Assembly (NCBI GenBank): GCA_039961735.1
Contig: JABRVX010000008.1
Coordinates: forward strand, 1 to 64,000
Direction: 5' to 3'
Length of the DNA: 64,000 nt
Source of the DNA: Fimbriimonadia bacterium
GTDB taxonomy: Bacteria; Armatimonadota; Fimbriimonadia; Fimbriimonadales; JABRVX01
Shown here: one piece after another, positions 24,629 to 33,550 of the stretch
Numbering within the stretch: the first letter of the stretch is position 1
Layout: every line of letters begins with the position of its first letter
The notes under the pieces: model-generated
Told to the model about the DNA's origin: nothing
Databases searched by the model: none
Seen by the model: only the letters and a program-made list of their open reading frames with translations
Translations under genes and position numbers: made by a program

Positions 24629-25168
24629 TTACCACGATAGATAAGGACCCATCCTCCGGCGGATCATCGCTCTTGCCCGGGCGAGACGACTCCTAACCGC
24701 CTCGACCGTAATACCCAATGCATCGGCGATCTGCTGATACGAGAGGTTCTCGAACTCCCTCAACACAACGCACTCTCGATAGCCGTCGGGCAGAGCTTGC
24801 ACAGCCGCCTCGAGCTGTCCACGAAGCTCTTCGCTCGCCACGATTCGGTCGGGGCCGTGTGCGTGGTCGGGCAAGTCCCAACTGCCGCGGCTCTCGTCCA
24901 ATCCGGCATCGAGCGACATCTCGGCAGCCTGCTTACGCTTCTTTTTGGCCGCATGATCTCGAACCAGGTTGACCGCGATTCTGTATAGCCACGTGTAGGG
25001 CTGCGCGTCTCCTCGAAAATTCTCGAATGCCCGATAAGCGCGAACGAACGCGTCCTGCGTAAGGTCCGCTGCCTCATCGTAGTCGCCGACCATCCGGTAG
25101 ACGACATTGAAGATGCGCTGCTCATACAGGGCCACGAGCGACTCGAAGTCCGCCTTCTCTGCGGGCAA
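24629..25168 (-). CDS. ECF RNA polymerase sigma factor (RpoE-like)
   Basis: A 179-residue sigma-70 family factor with region 2 (YEQRIFNVVYRMVGDYDEAADLTQDAFVRAYR, with the -10 recognition WLYRIAVNLVRD) and region 4 (LPDGYRECVVLREFENLSYQQIADALGI, helix-turn-helix). No anti-sigma gene adjoins it. The TTG start has GGAGGAG 4 nt upstream. bamA begins 17 nt after its stop, so the factor appears to be the first gene of the outer-membrane biogenesis operon and may control it. No GGAAC-type ECF promoter was found in the 129 nt upstream. Confidence 0.92.
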   Translation of the reverse strand: MPAEKADFESLVALYEQRIFNVVYRMVGDYDEAADLTQDAFVRAYRAFENFRGDAQPYTWLYRIAVNLVRDHAAKKKRKQAAEMSLDAGLDESRGSWDLPDHAHGPDRIVASEELRGQLEAAVQALPDGYRECVVLREFENLSYQQIADALGITVEAVRSRLARARAMIRRRMGPYLSW

Positions 25169-25230
25169 TGCTCCTCCGTGTCGAGCCGTTTCCAGGCCAC
25201 TGACGCATTAGACCCGGCCACAGGCACCTC

Positions 25231-25256
25231 GTGTCGGATTTAACACCTGCCGACAC
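25231..25256. promoter_or_regulatory. Inverted repeat between tamB-like gene and ECF sigma gene
   Basis: GTGTCGG (25231-25237) and CCGACAC (25250-25256) form a 7-bp stem with a 12-nt loop, about 62 nt upstream of the sigma start. It could be an operator for the envelope operon or an attenuator after the tamB-like gene. No T-run follows on the minus strand. Confidence 0.4.
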
Positions 25257-25297
25257 CGAACACCCCATTAGATAGCCGGAACGGAGAGGAAGATCGC

Positions 25298-28200
25298 CTA
25301 GAACCGAGTTCCCCACTCTAGGCTCAAGCGATGAACTCTCTGCTCGTCGTACGACCAGCCCAAGTTGAACGTTCCCCGGAACTGCTCGCGGATGGGCAGC
25401 CGCCACATCAACTTTACCTGATACCGCTGCTCAATCCCTTGGAGCGAACGCCGGTACGAGGCCGAGAGGCCATCGAACAGGGACTTGGACACGTTGAGCG
25501 TGAGCGGCTCGAAGCGGGAGTATGTGAGGGCGAGGGCTTCGAGACCGACACTCTCGGCGATGCCCGGCCCAACGACATCGAAGAACGCCGGGAGAACCGT
25601 GGCTCCGAAGATGTCCATCAACTCGTTGCGCAGAGTGCTTTCGATGTCGCCTCCGGCAAAGGTATCGAGGAAGCCTTGGTGGCCCAGCAACGCTAGGATG
25701 CGTTGCTCGGTGAGGTCGGGCGGAGACGACGTAGCATTCATCCGAAGGCCTCCGTCTTCGAGTAGGGAGCCGGTGATGTGCAGATCGATCGTGTATTCGT
25801 TCGGGATTCCGACTGGGCCCGCGGCGATGATCTGAGTGCGCGCACGCATGTCCACGTTGGCAACAGCGATGGCGGGGCCCTCGCGCTGTGCGTCGTACGC
25901 AATGGTGAAGCGGCTACCGGGTTCGATGCGGAGGCGACTCGCGGGCAATCGGATGCGCCCGTCCAGCGCAGTAAGCGATGCGGTGGCCTTCGGAAGACTC
26001 AGCGTTCGCTCCAAGCGGGCCACCCCTTGCACTCGGGCATCCATGCGCGAGGTGGTTAGAACGGTGCTCGGTGCGAAGGCCACGCCGATGTCGAGGTCCG
26101 CATCGAATGGGAGTCTCGGCGCGGTTGCCGATTCGTCCCATCCGGCCGGAATAGGCAGCGAGGCGTCCGAAATGCCGATGGAACCATTGACCGAGGGGCG
26201 TCGCAGGCGACCGTCGAGCGCGAGCGAGCCGTCGAGAGTCATTCGTAGACGTTCGGCCGTCGGACCCACGGCAGAGCGGATCTGGAGTGCGTCCATCTTG
26301 AGTTCGCCACGCAGCTCGCCATCCGCCTCCGCATCTAAACTCGCGACGGCCCACGCGGAGATAGCGCCCCCCGACGCACTCGTGCCTTTCAGGTTCTCGA
26401 GCCGCACCTCGTCACCCTCGAGACGGACCTCAGCAGTCACGTTATGCAAGCTTTCCTCGAAGCCTTGGAGCGCTATCTCTCCGCCGCTCAGGTAGGCCGC
26501 ACCCTCGACCCGCGGGTTGTCCAGAGTGCCTGAGAGCGCAATCCGGATCGGCCTCTCGTCAGAGCCTTCGACGGGTTCACCGAACAGCTTTCCTTTCGTG
26601 CGCTCTACGTCGAGGGCGGGCAGGAACACACGGAGACCGGCGAGGTCTTGCTCCGGGATGGTCAAATTGGCTTGGAGTTCACCGTCGGAGGGGATGCCGA
26701 GGGGATCGAAGCGGAAGGGAACCTGACCGGAGAGGCGGGCGACGTAACCCTCCTTCTGCAACACCGCACCGTCGGTGCGGATCGAGCCGTCGCGGACTTC
26801 GATGAGTGAGAACATCGCGGCGTCCAGACTCGCTTTCTCGGTCCCGAAATCGGTTAGGGCGACGGTGAGATCGACATCAGGTCGCGAGGATTCTCCGGAT
26901 ACCTGCGCGGCCACATCCACCCGCCCCCGAACTGCCGCGTAGGCAGGGTCGAGTTCAGCGAGCAAGCCGGCGTCGAGGTTCGAGACATCCACGAAGCCAC
27001 GAACGTCTCCTCCCAATGCGAAGCTCCCAGACCCATGCAGCGCCCCGACCGAAGAGTTCCAGTTTATGGCTTCGAAGTTGTACAATTTGCCTGTCGCAGT
27101 GCCCTTTGCTTCTAGCCAGCCGGCCTCGCGGGTGCCCACGATCAGATCTTCGATCCGGATGTCGAAGGGGAAGGATGGCTGCTCTCCATCACCCTGCACT
27201 CCAAACTGAAGACGCGCCTGACCGTGGAGCTTGCTCAGTCGCCTCCATGTATCGCTGTCAGTCTCTGGCACGAGGCGGCGCGCGAAGATTCGCGCGTCAT
27301 CCAGGCTGAGGGTGACGAGGCCGGTTGCGTCCACGAATCGGTCGCTTAGACGGTACGTGTGGAGGTCGACAGTGGCGGCTCGGTTCTCAGCTACTAGTCG
27401 AAGCGTCCCGTTCCACTCGCCTTCTTCCGATCTCGCTTCGAGCACGCCCGATGTGAACTGCAAGTCGACTATCGCCGGTCTGCCAAGGGTGCCCGATATG
27501 GTGACGTCGGGCTGCGACAGTGAGCCTTGGAAGGAGGCCGTCAGATCGGCAGTTCCAGACAGCGGCGTGGTTGCATCGAGGTAGCCGTTGACGGCAGCCA
27601 AGTCCACGCCTGCGAGGTCGAAATGGGCTTCGATGGTATCCGCACCCACCCGTGCGGAGCCGTTCAGCAAACCGCCTCCGATGCGCGCCTCACCCTGGGG
27701 AATCAGTATGTCTCCGTTACGGTACACGAAAGCCGCCCTTGCCTCGTCCAGGGGCAGTCGGTCGATCATGCCCTCTGCGACACGCGCAGAACCGGCGACT
27801 TCGACGTCGGACAGCGGGCCGGAGACACGAGCGTTCACAGATGCCAACCCGCGCAGCGGCAGGTCCGTGTTCAGTACCTCCAATACCTGGGCGGATTCGA
27901 TCTGATCACCGGAGACCTGAAGCGCGAGAAGCGGACCGAGGTCGGGATGGCGAAAGTCCACTTCGCCAGCGATGTCCACGAGGGCCGCGCCGCGCCGAAG
28001 CTGCACGTCATCTAAGGTCAGGACCTCCCGCGAGTAGTCGAATTGTCCGCCCACGAGTGCGGCATCGAACCCCGCCAGCTCGGGTCCGTACACTTCGGCA
28101 CGCCCGCTTACCCGAGGTGCGTCCGGTAAGCCGGTAAGGGACCCCGACGCGTAGGCAGCGCCCCGGACAGCCATCGCGGGGCGCAGAACCTCGAGTGGAA

Positions 28201-29803
28201 GTCCCACCACGTCGTAGTCAAACGACAGTTCTCGCGTATCGCCGGTGTAGTACCCCGTGGACTGCAGCAGGCCGAGAGGGCCAGCTATGCGTCCGAGGGG
28301 CATTCTGAGCTGCCCTGCCCTCCAGGTCAGGCGTGCTTCGCCAACGCCGAGGTTCTCGGACCAATCCGTTCCCTCCCCCAAGTCACGGGTTAGGTGCAGT
28401 GCAGAGGCGGTGACGTTGGCGGCGACACGCAGGGTCTCACCGCCTCCCGTGATTACTGCCGAAACGTCGGCGAGACCGGAGAGGCCCTGCTGAGCGGTTT
28501 CTGCAAAGCTCTCGAGTGCAAGTCCGGCGACGTGGGCAGCGGCTTTGACTTCGTTCGTCCGGAGGTCCACCACCGCCTCTCCGAGCACCTCGGAACCTCG
28601 CCACCACCCACTCAGGTTCCGAAGTGCGAGGGTCCTGTCAGCCGTGTAGACCACTTCTCCAGTAAGCCCCGTGACTCGGCGACCCTGCGCCTGTGCGCTC
28701 GCTACGCGCCAGCTCCCGACCACGGACGGTGACGCGGGATTGCCTCGGATGTTGACGGCACCCGCGAAACTGCCTCGCACCGGAGAGGGACCCTGGCGTC
28801 CGGCAAGCATCCAGAGCCGCTCCGCGCTCGACCCCGAGCCGGAGACCCAGGCATCCACGAGTGAGCCGGATCGATCGGTCTGCACGTGCGCGGCGACTGC
28901 GACCGATCCGCCCGCTGCGCGAAGGATGCCCCGCGCGCACCAACCACCGGGCATGGCGATAAACGAAGCGCGAACGGCGCTTGCGGTGTGCCCCCGGTAG
29001 GAGACTCGTCGCGCGGCGACATCGCCAGCCGTGATCCAGTCGGTCTCTCCTTTACCCCACGTCAGCGCAAGCTTCACGGGGCCCTGCGCGTCAGAGAGCA
29101 AGATGTCCTCGACTGCCTCGGCGCCCACCTGCGTGCGGAGCGCGGCCAGTGTCTCGGCGCCACGCAAGGAATCGGCTGCGGCGCTCAGGCGCCCCCGCCC
29201 TGCTGCCCACTCGGCGTTGATCCACAGGTCTGCGGTGGAGTCGGTCTGGCCCCTGGCACTCAGCCGGCCGGCGTCGCTGAGCGCCTGCAGGTTGACGGTG
29301 ACGTTTCGCACTTCGAACTGCCGGGGTTCGCGGTCGCCTCGGTCGGTATAGAGCAGGGTGGCGTCGCGAAGAGCAATGTCCAACGGCATCTCGCTCGGCT
29401 TCCTCTCGGGGCGGGCGAGCAGGCGTTGAAGTTCGAAGGAGCCATCCTCCAAGCGCACCACATGAAGCAGTGCACTATCGGCCTCGACCCGGACGTAGCT
29501 GCGCGGTACGTCTATGCCGGGGAACTTCACGCGGAGTGCCGGCGCCAATGCGAGAGGGTGACCGTCCCGAGCCGAAACTGCTACGTCCGTCGCGATGAGC
29601 GTGCCTTTACGCAGGTCGTAGTCGGCTGCAGCATAGCGCACCACGACACCGTATTCTCTTTCGACGGTGCGCACCGCCGCCGGTAAAAGCGCTGCTTCGG
29701 TCCCCGCCACCACACGCTGGATGACCACGTACGCGAACCAGAGAGCGCACACGATGGGTGCGCCCGCAATCAGGATCGGGATGACGCTGAGCCAACGAGA
29801 CAT
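25298..29803 (-). CDS. TamB-like inner-membrane/periplasm-spanning protein
   Basis: A 1501-residue protein with one N-terminal transmembrane anchor (LSVIPILIAGAPIVCALWFAYVVIQ) and a very long beta-rich periplasmic body, in which short strands repeat (for example GRAEVYGPELAGFDAALVGG and GEIALQGFEESLHNVTAEV). The last 250 residues carry the TamB/DUF490 domain (IDLHITGSLLEDGGLRMNATS, then LNVSKSLFDGLSASYRRSL) and end in a C-terminal Phe. AsmA/TamB proteins are thought to bridge the periplasm for phospholipid transport. It lies 7 nt after lipA. Confidence 0.85.
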   Translation of the reverse strand: MSRWLSVIPILIAGAPIVCALWFAYVVIQRVVAGTEAALLPAAVRTVEREYGVVVRYAAADYDLRKGTLIATDVAVSARDGHPLALAPALRVKFPGIDVPRSYVRVEADSALLHVVRLEDGSFELQRLLARPERKPSEMPLDIALRDATLLYTDRGDREPRQFEVRNVTVNLQALSDAGRLSARGQTDSTADLWINAEWAAGRGRLSAAADSLRGAETLAALRTQVGAEAVEDILLSDAQGPVKLALTWGKGETDWITAGDVAARRVSYRGHTASAVRASFIAMPGGWCARGILRAAGGSVAVAAHVQTDRSGSLVDAWVSGSGSSAERLWMLAGRQGPSPVRGSFAGAVNIRGNPASPSVVGSWRVASAQAQGRRVTGLTGEVVYTADRTLALRNLSGWWRGSEVLGEAVVDLRTNEVKAAAHVAGLALESFAETAQQGLSGLADVSAVITGGGETLRVAANVTASALHLTRDLGEGTDWSENLGVGEARLTWRAGQLRMPLGRIAGPLGLLQSTGYYTGDTRELSFDYDVVGLPLEVLRPAMAVRGAAYASGSLTGLPDAPRVSGRAEVYGPELAGFDAALVGGQFDYSREVLTLDDVQLRRGAALVDIAGEVDFRHPDLGPLLALQVSGDQIESAQVLEVLNTDLPLRGLASVNARVSGPLSDVEVAGSARVAEGMIDRLPLDEARAAFVYRNGDILIPQGEARIGGGLLNGSARVGADTIEAHFDLAGVDLAAVNGYLDATTPLSGTADLTASFQGSLSQPDVTISGTLGRPAIVDLQFTSGVLEARSEEGEWNGTLRLVAENRAATVDLHTYRLSDRFVDATGLVTLSLDDARIFARRLVPETDSDTWRRLSKLHGQARLQFGVQGDGEQPSFPFDIRIEDLIVGTREAGWLEAKGTATGKLYNFEAINWNSSVGALHGSGSFALGGDVRGFVDVSNLDAGLLAELDPAYAAVRGRVDVAAQVSGESSRPDVDLTVALTDFGTEKASLDAAMFSLIEVRDGSIRTDGAVLQKEGYVARLSGQVPFRFDPLGIPSDGELQANLTIPEQDLAGLRVFLPALDVERTKGKLFGEPVEGSDERPIRIALSGTLDNPRVEGAAYLSGGEIALQGFEESLHNVTAEVRLEGDEVRLENLKGTSASGGAISAWAVASLDAEADGELRGELKMDALQIRSAVGPTAERLRMTLDGSLALDGRLRRPSVNGSIGISDASLPIPAGWDESATAPRLPFDADLDIGVAFAPSTVLTTSRMDARVQGVARLERTLSLPKATASLTALDGRIRLPASRLRIEPGSRFTIAYDAQREGPAIAVANVDMRARTQIIAAGPVGIPNEYTIDLHITGSLLEDGGLRMNATSSPPDLTEQRILALLGHQGFLDTFAGGDIESTLRNELMDIFGATVLPAFFDVVGPGIAESVGLEALALTYSRFEPLTLNVSKSLFDGLSASYRRSLQGIEQRYQVKLMWRLPIREQFRGTFNLGWSYDEQRVHRLSLEWGTRF

Positions 29804-29810
29804 GGGGCTA

Positions 29811-30692
29811 TTACCCAGTCTTCGACATGCGCTCCGCCATCATCTTCTTGGAGAACGCGGCCGCGTTGTAGGAACTGCGCACGAACGGGCCCGAAGCCAC
29901 GAACGCGAAGCCCATCTCCTCACCGATTGTCTCGTACTCCTTGAAGCGAGCCGGCTCGACGTACTCCACGACCGGCAGATGGTTCATGGTAGGCCGGAGG
30001 TACTGGCCGATGGTAACGGCGTCCACACCGGCGGAGCGAAGGGCGCGAAGCGTGTCCACGACTTCTGCATGCGTCTCGCCGAGGCCCAGCATGATGCCGG
30101 ACTTGGTATAGATGTGCGGCGCGAGACGCTTTGCGGTTCGCAGAGTCTCGAGACTTCGCTCGAATCCGGCTTGCGGACGCACCACCGTCTGCAGACGAGG
30201 CACGGTCTCCACGTTGTGGTTGAAGATTTCGGGACCCGCGTCTGTGACCAAGCGCACCCGCCACTCGGCTGCCTTGAAGTCCGGTGTGAGCACCTCGACG
30301 ATGCTGTCGGGCATTGCCGTGTGAAGCGATCGGATGGTATCTGCGAACTGCTGCGCCCCTTCGTCTGGCAGGTCGTCTCGGGCCACCGAAGTGACGACCA
30401 CGTGACGGAGACCCATCTGCTTGGCGGTTTCCGCCACGCGCCTGGGCTCGTCCGGGTCGGGAGCGAGTGGGCGGCCCACTTTGATGGCGCAGAAGCCGCA
30501 GGAGCGAGTGCAGATGTCGCCCAGTATCATGAACGTCGCAGTCTTCTTCGACCAGCATTCATGCAGGTTCGGGCAACGGGCGCTCTCGCACACGGTGTGG
30601 AGGTGTGCAGAACGGACCATCTGCTCCACCTGCTGGACCGTTTCCATGCGCGGAAGCCGGATCTTGAGCCAGTCGGGAAGGCGCTGCTGCAT
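29811..30692 (-). CDS. lipA: Lipoyl synthase
   Basis: A 293-residue radical SAM enzyme that inserts two sulfurs into protein-bound octanoate. Both iron-sulfur sites are visible: the auxiliary cluster CESARCPNLHEC and the radical SAM CTRSCGFC, plus the C-terminal RSSYNA motif that ligates the auxiliary cluster. Length is standard. No lipB is in the window. Confidence 0.96.
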   Translation of the reverse strand: MQQRLPDWLKIRLPRMETVQQVEQMVRSAHLHTVCESARCPNLHECWSKKTATFMILGDICTRSCGFCAIKVGRPLAPDPDEPRRVAETAKQMGLRHVVVTSVARDDLPDEGAQQFADTIRSLHTAMPDSIVEVLTPDFKAAEWRVRLVTDAGPEIFNHNVETVPRLQTVVRPQAGFERSLETLRTAKRLAPHIYTKSGIMLGLGETHAEVVDTLRALRSAGVDAVTIGQYLRPTMNHLPVVEYVEPARFKEYETIGEEMGFAFVASGPFVRSSYNAAAFSKKMMAERMSKTG

Positions 30693-30736
30693 CGGTTGGC
30701 GGATTGTACCTAGCGGCGAGTAGCTTCGGACCCTGT

Positions 30737-31480
30737 TCAGCCTACTGAGAGTAGGTCATCCAGAAAGTTGGCGGAACGAAGGTCGCTGTCCAAGACGTGC
30801 TGCCAAACGGTTCGGTACACGCGGCGAAGGGCCCCGCAGGCTTCGAGGGCGGGCGGTGGGGAGTCGGCTGCAGCCAGGGTGCGTAGCTCGGCCACGGCCG
30901 CAGCCGACAGCCCTAGTGCGTCGCGGCGACCTTCTGAGCATGTTCGGCACAGCAGGCCGCCCGCTGCTGCGCTGAATGCAGCTCGCGGCGGCAGGGGACG
31001 GTGACAAGAAGCACAGTCGTGGAGACGAGGGTGGTAGCCGAGGACTCCCATCAAATGGATCTCCGACCAGGCGGAAACCGCCGCGGGGTCGGAGGCCCCG
31101 TCCAGCATCTCCATCGTAAGAAGCGCGAGATCGTAGGCGGCCTCGTTGGGTTGATGGTCCCCAATCGCTCTCTCCACGATCTCGGCCAGCTCGAGCGCGC
31201 ATGCCGTCCGTAGTAGGTCGGAGCGGAGATGTGCGAAGGTGCGGAGGGGCTGTGCTTGCGTCACGTAGTCCAGCTGCCGGCCCTTAGCTAGATGGTACTT
31301 GGCAAAGCAGAGTGCGTCCGTGCTACCCGCCAGTGGACTTCCGGGCTTGCGGGCGCCGCGTGCTATGGCCGAGATGCGCCCCATCTCCCGTGAGAACAGC
31401 ACTAACAGCTTGTCAGTCTCGCCCAGGTCCCGCCTATGCGCGACGAAGGCCTCGACGGTGTAGGTACGCCGGTTCATCAC
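30737..31480 (-). CDS. recO: DNA repair protein RecO
   Basis: A 247-residue protein with an N-terminal OB fold (AFVAHRRDLGETDKLLVLFS and GRISAIARGARKP) and a helical domain with a zinc site of two Cys pairs (CASCHRPLPP and CRTCSEG). RecO loads RecA on SSB-coated DNA. Start is MMNRR at 31480 or the next Met. It stands 44 nt upstream of lipA and may start the lipA-tamB transcript. Confidence 0.92.
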   Translation of the reverse strand: MMNRRTYTVEAFVAHRRDLGETDKLLVLFSREMGRISAIARGARKPGSPLAGSTDALCFAKYHLAKGRQLDYVTQAQPLRTFAHLRSDLLRTACALELAEIVERAIGDHQPNEAAYDLALLTMEMLDGASDPAAVSAWSEIHLMGVLGYHPRLHDCASCHRPLPPRAAFSAAAGGLLCRTCSEGRRDALGLSAAAVAELRTLAAADSPPPALEACGALRRVYRTVWQHVLDSDLRSANFLDDLLSVG

Positions 31481-31507
31481 ACTATCGGACGCTCTGAGGT
31501 GAGTGTA

Positions 31508-32728
31508 TCAGCGAACGTCGTTCTCGCGGAACTGATTGCGCTTGCACCCCTTGTCTTCCGTCCACGGCTTGCCGGTACCGAGGAAGGTGTTACGGTAGAG
31601 CGTTATCTCCGTGCTCTCCGAAAGCTCGACACCGACACCGTTCCATTCGAAGTGGTTGGCCTCAATGCGGTAGCGCCGCGAGGGCGGGCCTTCCTTCCTC
31701 CTGCGCATGAGCAACACTCCCTGCTCACGGTTGTATCCGATCTCGTTCCCAGCGATCAGGTTGCCTTCTGCGTGTTCGATGGCGATGCCCGCACGGCGGT
31801 TTCCGAGGATTTCGTTGTCCACCACGTGGTTATCGCACGAGAAGCCCATCCAGAATCCGTAGCCCGAGTGGGATGCCGTGTTGCCGTAGAAACGGTTGCG
31901 CAAACAGAAGGTGGACTCGAAGGCGTTGTGCGGGGAGTAGGACCCGTCGTTACCGATGATCAGGTTGTCGTTGGACTGCTCGGTGCCGAGGTCGGCTGTT
32001 AGGAAGAAGCCGTCGCCCCCGTATTGCAGGTCGTTGTCGGCGATGACATTGAAGTGGCATGCGTGACAGATGCAGATACCGGTGCTGTCGTTGCCTACGC
32101 TGTAGTATGGAGTTTCGCCGCTGATACAGTGGGAGAGGTCGTTCCCTATGATTCGATTGTAGGAACTGCGGTAGAGACGCACGCCCCACCCGAGGTTGTC
32201 CGTGCACTCGCACCCTTGCACCAAGCACTCATCGCACTGATCCAGAATGATACCGTTCAGTTGGTTGCACGCCGAGGTGCGGTGGATGGTGCAGCGCTTG
32301 CACTTCGAGAGATAGATTCCCGCACCGTATTTGCTCCACACTTTGTAGTCGAATATGTCCAGGAAGTCGCGCTTGTCATACTTCTCTTCCGTGCTGTAGA
32401 AGCGGTGACAGCCGTTGTGGTCGGCGTGGCAGTCCACGAGAGTGACGTCCTCGCAATCCTCCAAGACGATTCCTCGGTGATAGCGGAGGACGGTGACGCC
32501 GCTGAGACGCAGGCCTTTGCAGCCCTTCAGCAAGATGCCCACGCCCTTGAAGCGATGCGGCTCGTGGTGTACGCCGATGAGCGCGACTCCGGAGAGGTCG
32601 AGATACGAATCGGAAAGGGTGATGGTGAGCGCCGGACCCGCCTTGTCGCCGCCGAGTGGATACACTCCGGGCTTGATCGCTGCCTGCGCGGTAATGACCT
32701 GACCGAAGGTTGGCTGGATGGCTTTCAT
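31508..32728 (-). CDS. Right-handed parallel beta-helix protein (NosD/pectate-lyase-like repeats)
   Basis: About 406 residues made of beta-helix coils, with repeated segments such as NRIIGNDLSHC, NVIADNDLQYG, NLIIGNDGSYS, NHVVDNEILGNRRAGIAIEH and NLIAGNEIGYNREQGVLL, which match carbohydrate-binding or sugar-hydrolase domains. It is unusually rich in Cys (about 16), and neither candidate start gives a signal peptide, so it may be cytoplasmic. The ATG at 32728 is annotated; a GTG at 32794 has a better ribosome-binding site (AGAGGT) and would add 22 residues while overlapping the opposite hisF start. Confidence 0.72.
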   Translation of the reverse strand: MKAIQPTFGQVITAQAAIKPGVYPLGGDKAGPALTITLSDSYLDLSGVALIGVHHEPHRFKGVGILLKGCKGLRLSGVTVLRYHRGIVLEDCEDVTLVDCHADHNGCHRFYSTEEKYDKRDFLDIFDYKVWSKYGAGIYLSKCKRCTIHRTSACNQLNGIILDQCDECLVQGCECTDNLGWGVRLYRSSYNRIIGNDLSHCISGETPYYSVGNDSTGICICHACHFNVIADNDLQYGGDGFFLTADLGTEQSNDNLIIGNDGSYSPHNAFESTFCLRNRFYGNTASHSGYGFWMGFSCDNHVVDNEILGNRRAGIAIEHAEGNLIAGNEIGYNREQGVLLMRRRKEGPPSRRYRIEANHFEWNGVGVELSESTEITLYRNTFLGTGKPWTEDKGCKRNQFRENDVR

Positions 32729-32794
32729 GCGAAGCAAGTTCCCCGACCGGGACCCGGCCTCCTGCGCGTCCTCGGCTGGTATGCTCGACAGCAC

Positions 32795-33550
32795 ATGCTT
32801 ACCTCTCGGATCATCCCATGCTTGGACGTGCGCGACGGGCGCGTGGTGAAGGGCATCCGGTTCTCCGGACTGCGCGATGCCGGCTCCCCCGAGGACCTGG
32901 CGGAGGAGTACGAGCGTCAGGGCGCGGACGAGCTGGTGATCCTGGACGTGAGTGCCACCCCAGAGGGCCGTAAGACGGCGGTGGAGACGGTTCGAGGGGT
33001 GCGCGCTAAGATTGGCATCCCGCTCACTGTGGGGGGAGGCATCCGCTCCACGACCGATGTCGAGGCTCTGCTGGAGGCAGGCGCGGACAAGGTGTCAGTG
33101 AACACCGCGGCGGTAAACGACCCGCGAATCCTGCAGGAGATCGCCAGCCGTTTCGGCAGTCAGTGCTCAGTGCTTGCTCTCGATGCGGCGGAGCGAGGCG
33201 GAGGCACTTGGGAGGTGGTCGTGCTCTCGGGAACGCGCCGGACGGGCATGGACGCCGTGGAGTGGGCGAAGCAGGCGGTGGCATTAGGCGCCGGGGAGAT
33301 ACTGCTCACCAGCTGGGATCGAGACGGTACGCGCTCGGGCTACGACCTGGCGCTTCTCTCGGCCGTATCGAAGGCCGTGCACGTGCCGGTGATCGCATCG
33401 GGCGGGGCCGACACGTCGCAACACCTGGTGGAGGCGCTTCGGGCCGGCGCGGACGCGGTGCTGGCGGCATCGATCTTTCACGATGGTGACATGACCGTGG
33501 CCGATGTGAAGCGGGAGCTGGCCGCGGCCGGCGTTCGGGTGAGACTATGA
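32795..33550 (+). CDS. hisF: Imidazole glycerol phosphate synthase subunit HisF
   Basis: A 251-residue (beta-alpha)8 barrel that cyclises the ammonia-loaded intermediate of histidine synthesis. The catalytic Asp residues are in IIPCLDVRDGRVVKG near residue 11 and LLTSWDRDGTRSGYD; the phosphate site GGGIRS and IASGGAD are intact. The start at 32795 gives the exact family N terminus. There is no ribosome-binding site; a TATGCT hexamer lies 9 nt upstream, compatible with a leaderless transcript. The partner HisH is not in the window. It overlaps the next gene by 4 bases. Confidence 0.96.
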   Translation: MLTSRIIPCLDVRDGRVVKGIRFSGLRDAGSPEDLAEEYERQGADELVILDVSATPEGRKTAVETVRGVRAKIGIPLTVGGGIRSTTDVEALLEAGADKVSVNTAAVNDPRILQEIASRFGSQCSVLALDAAERGGGTWEVVVLSGTRRTGMDAVEWAKQAVALGAGEILLTSWDRDGTRSGYDLALLSAVSKAVHVPVIASGGADTSQHLVEALRAGADAVLAASIFHDGDMTVADVKRELAAAGVRVRL

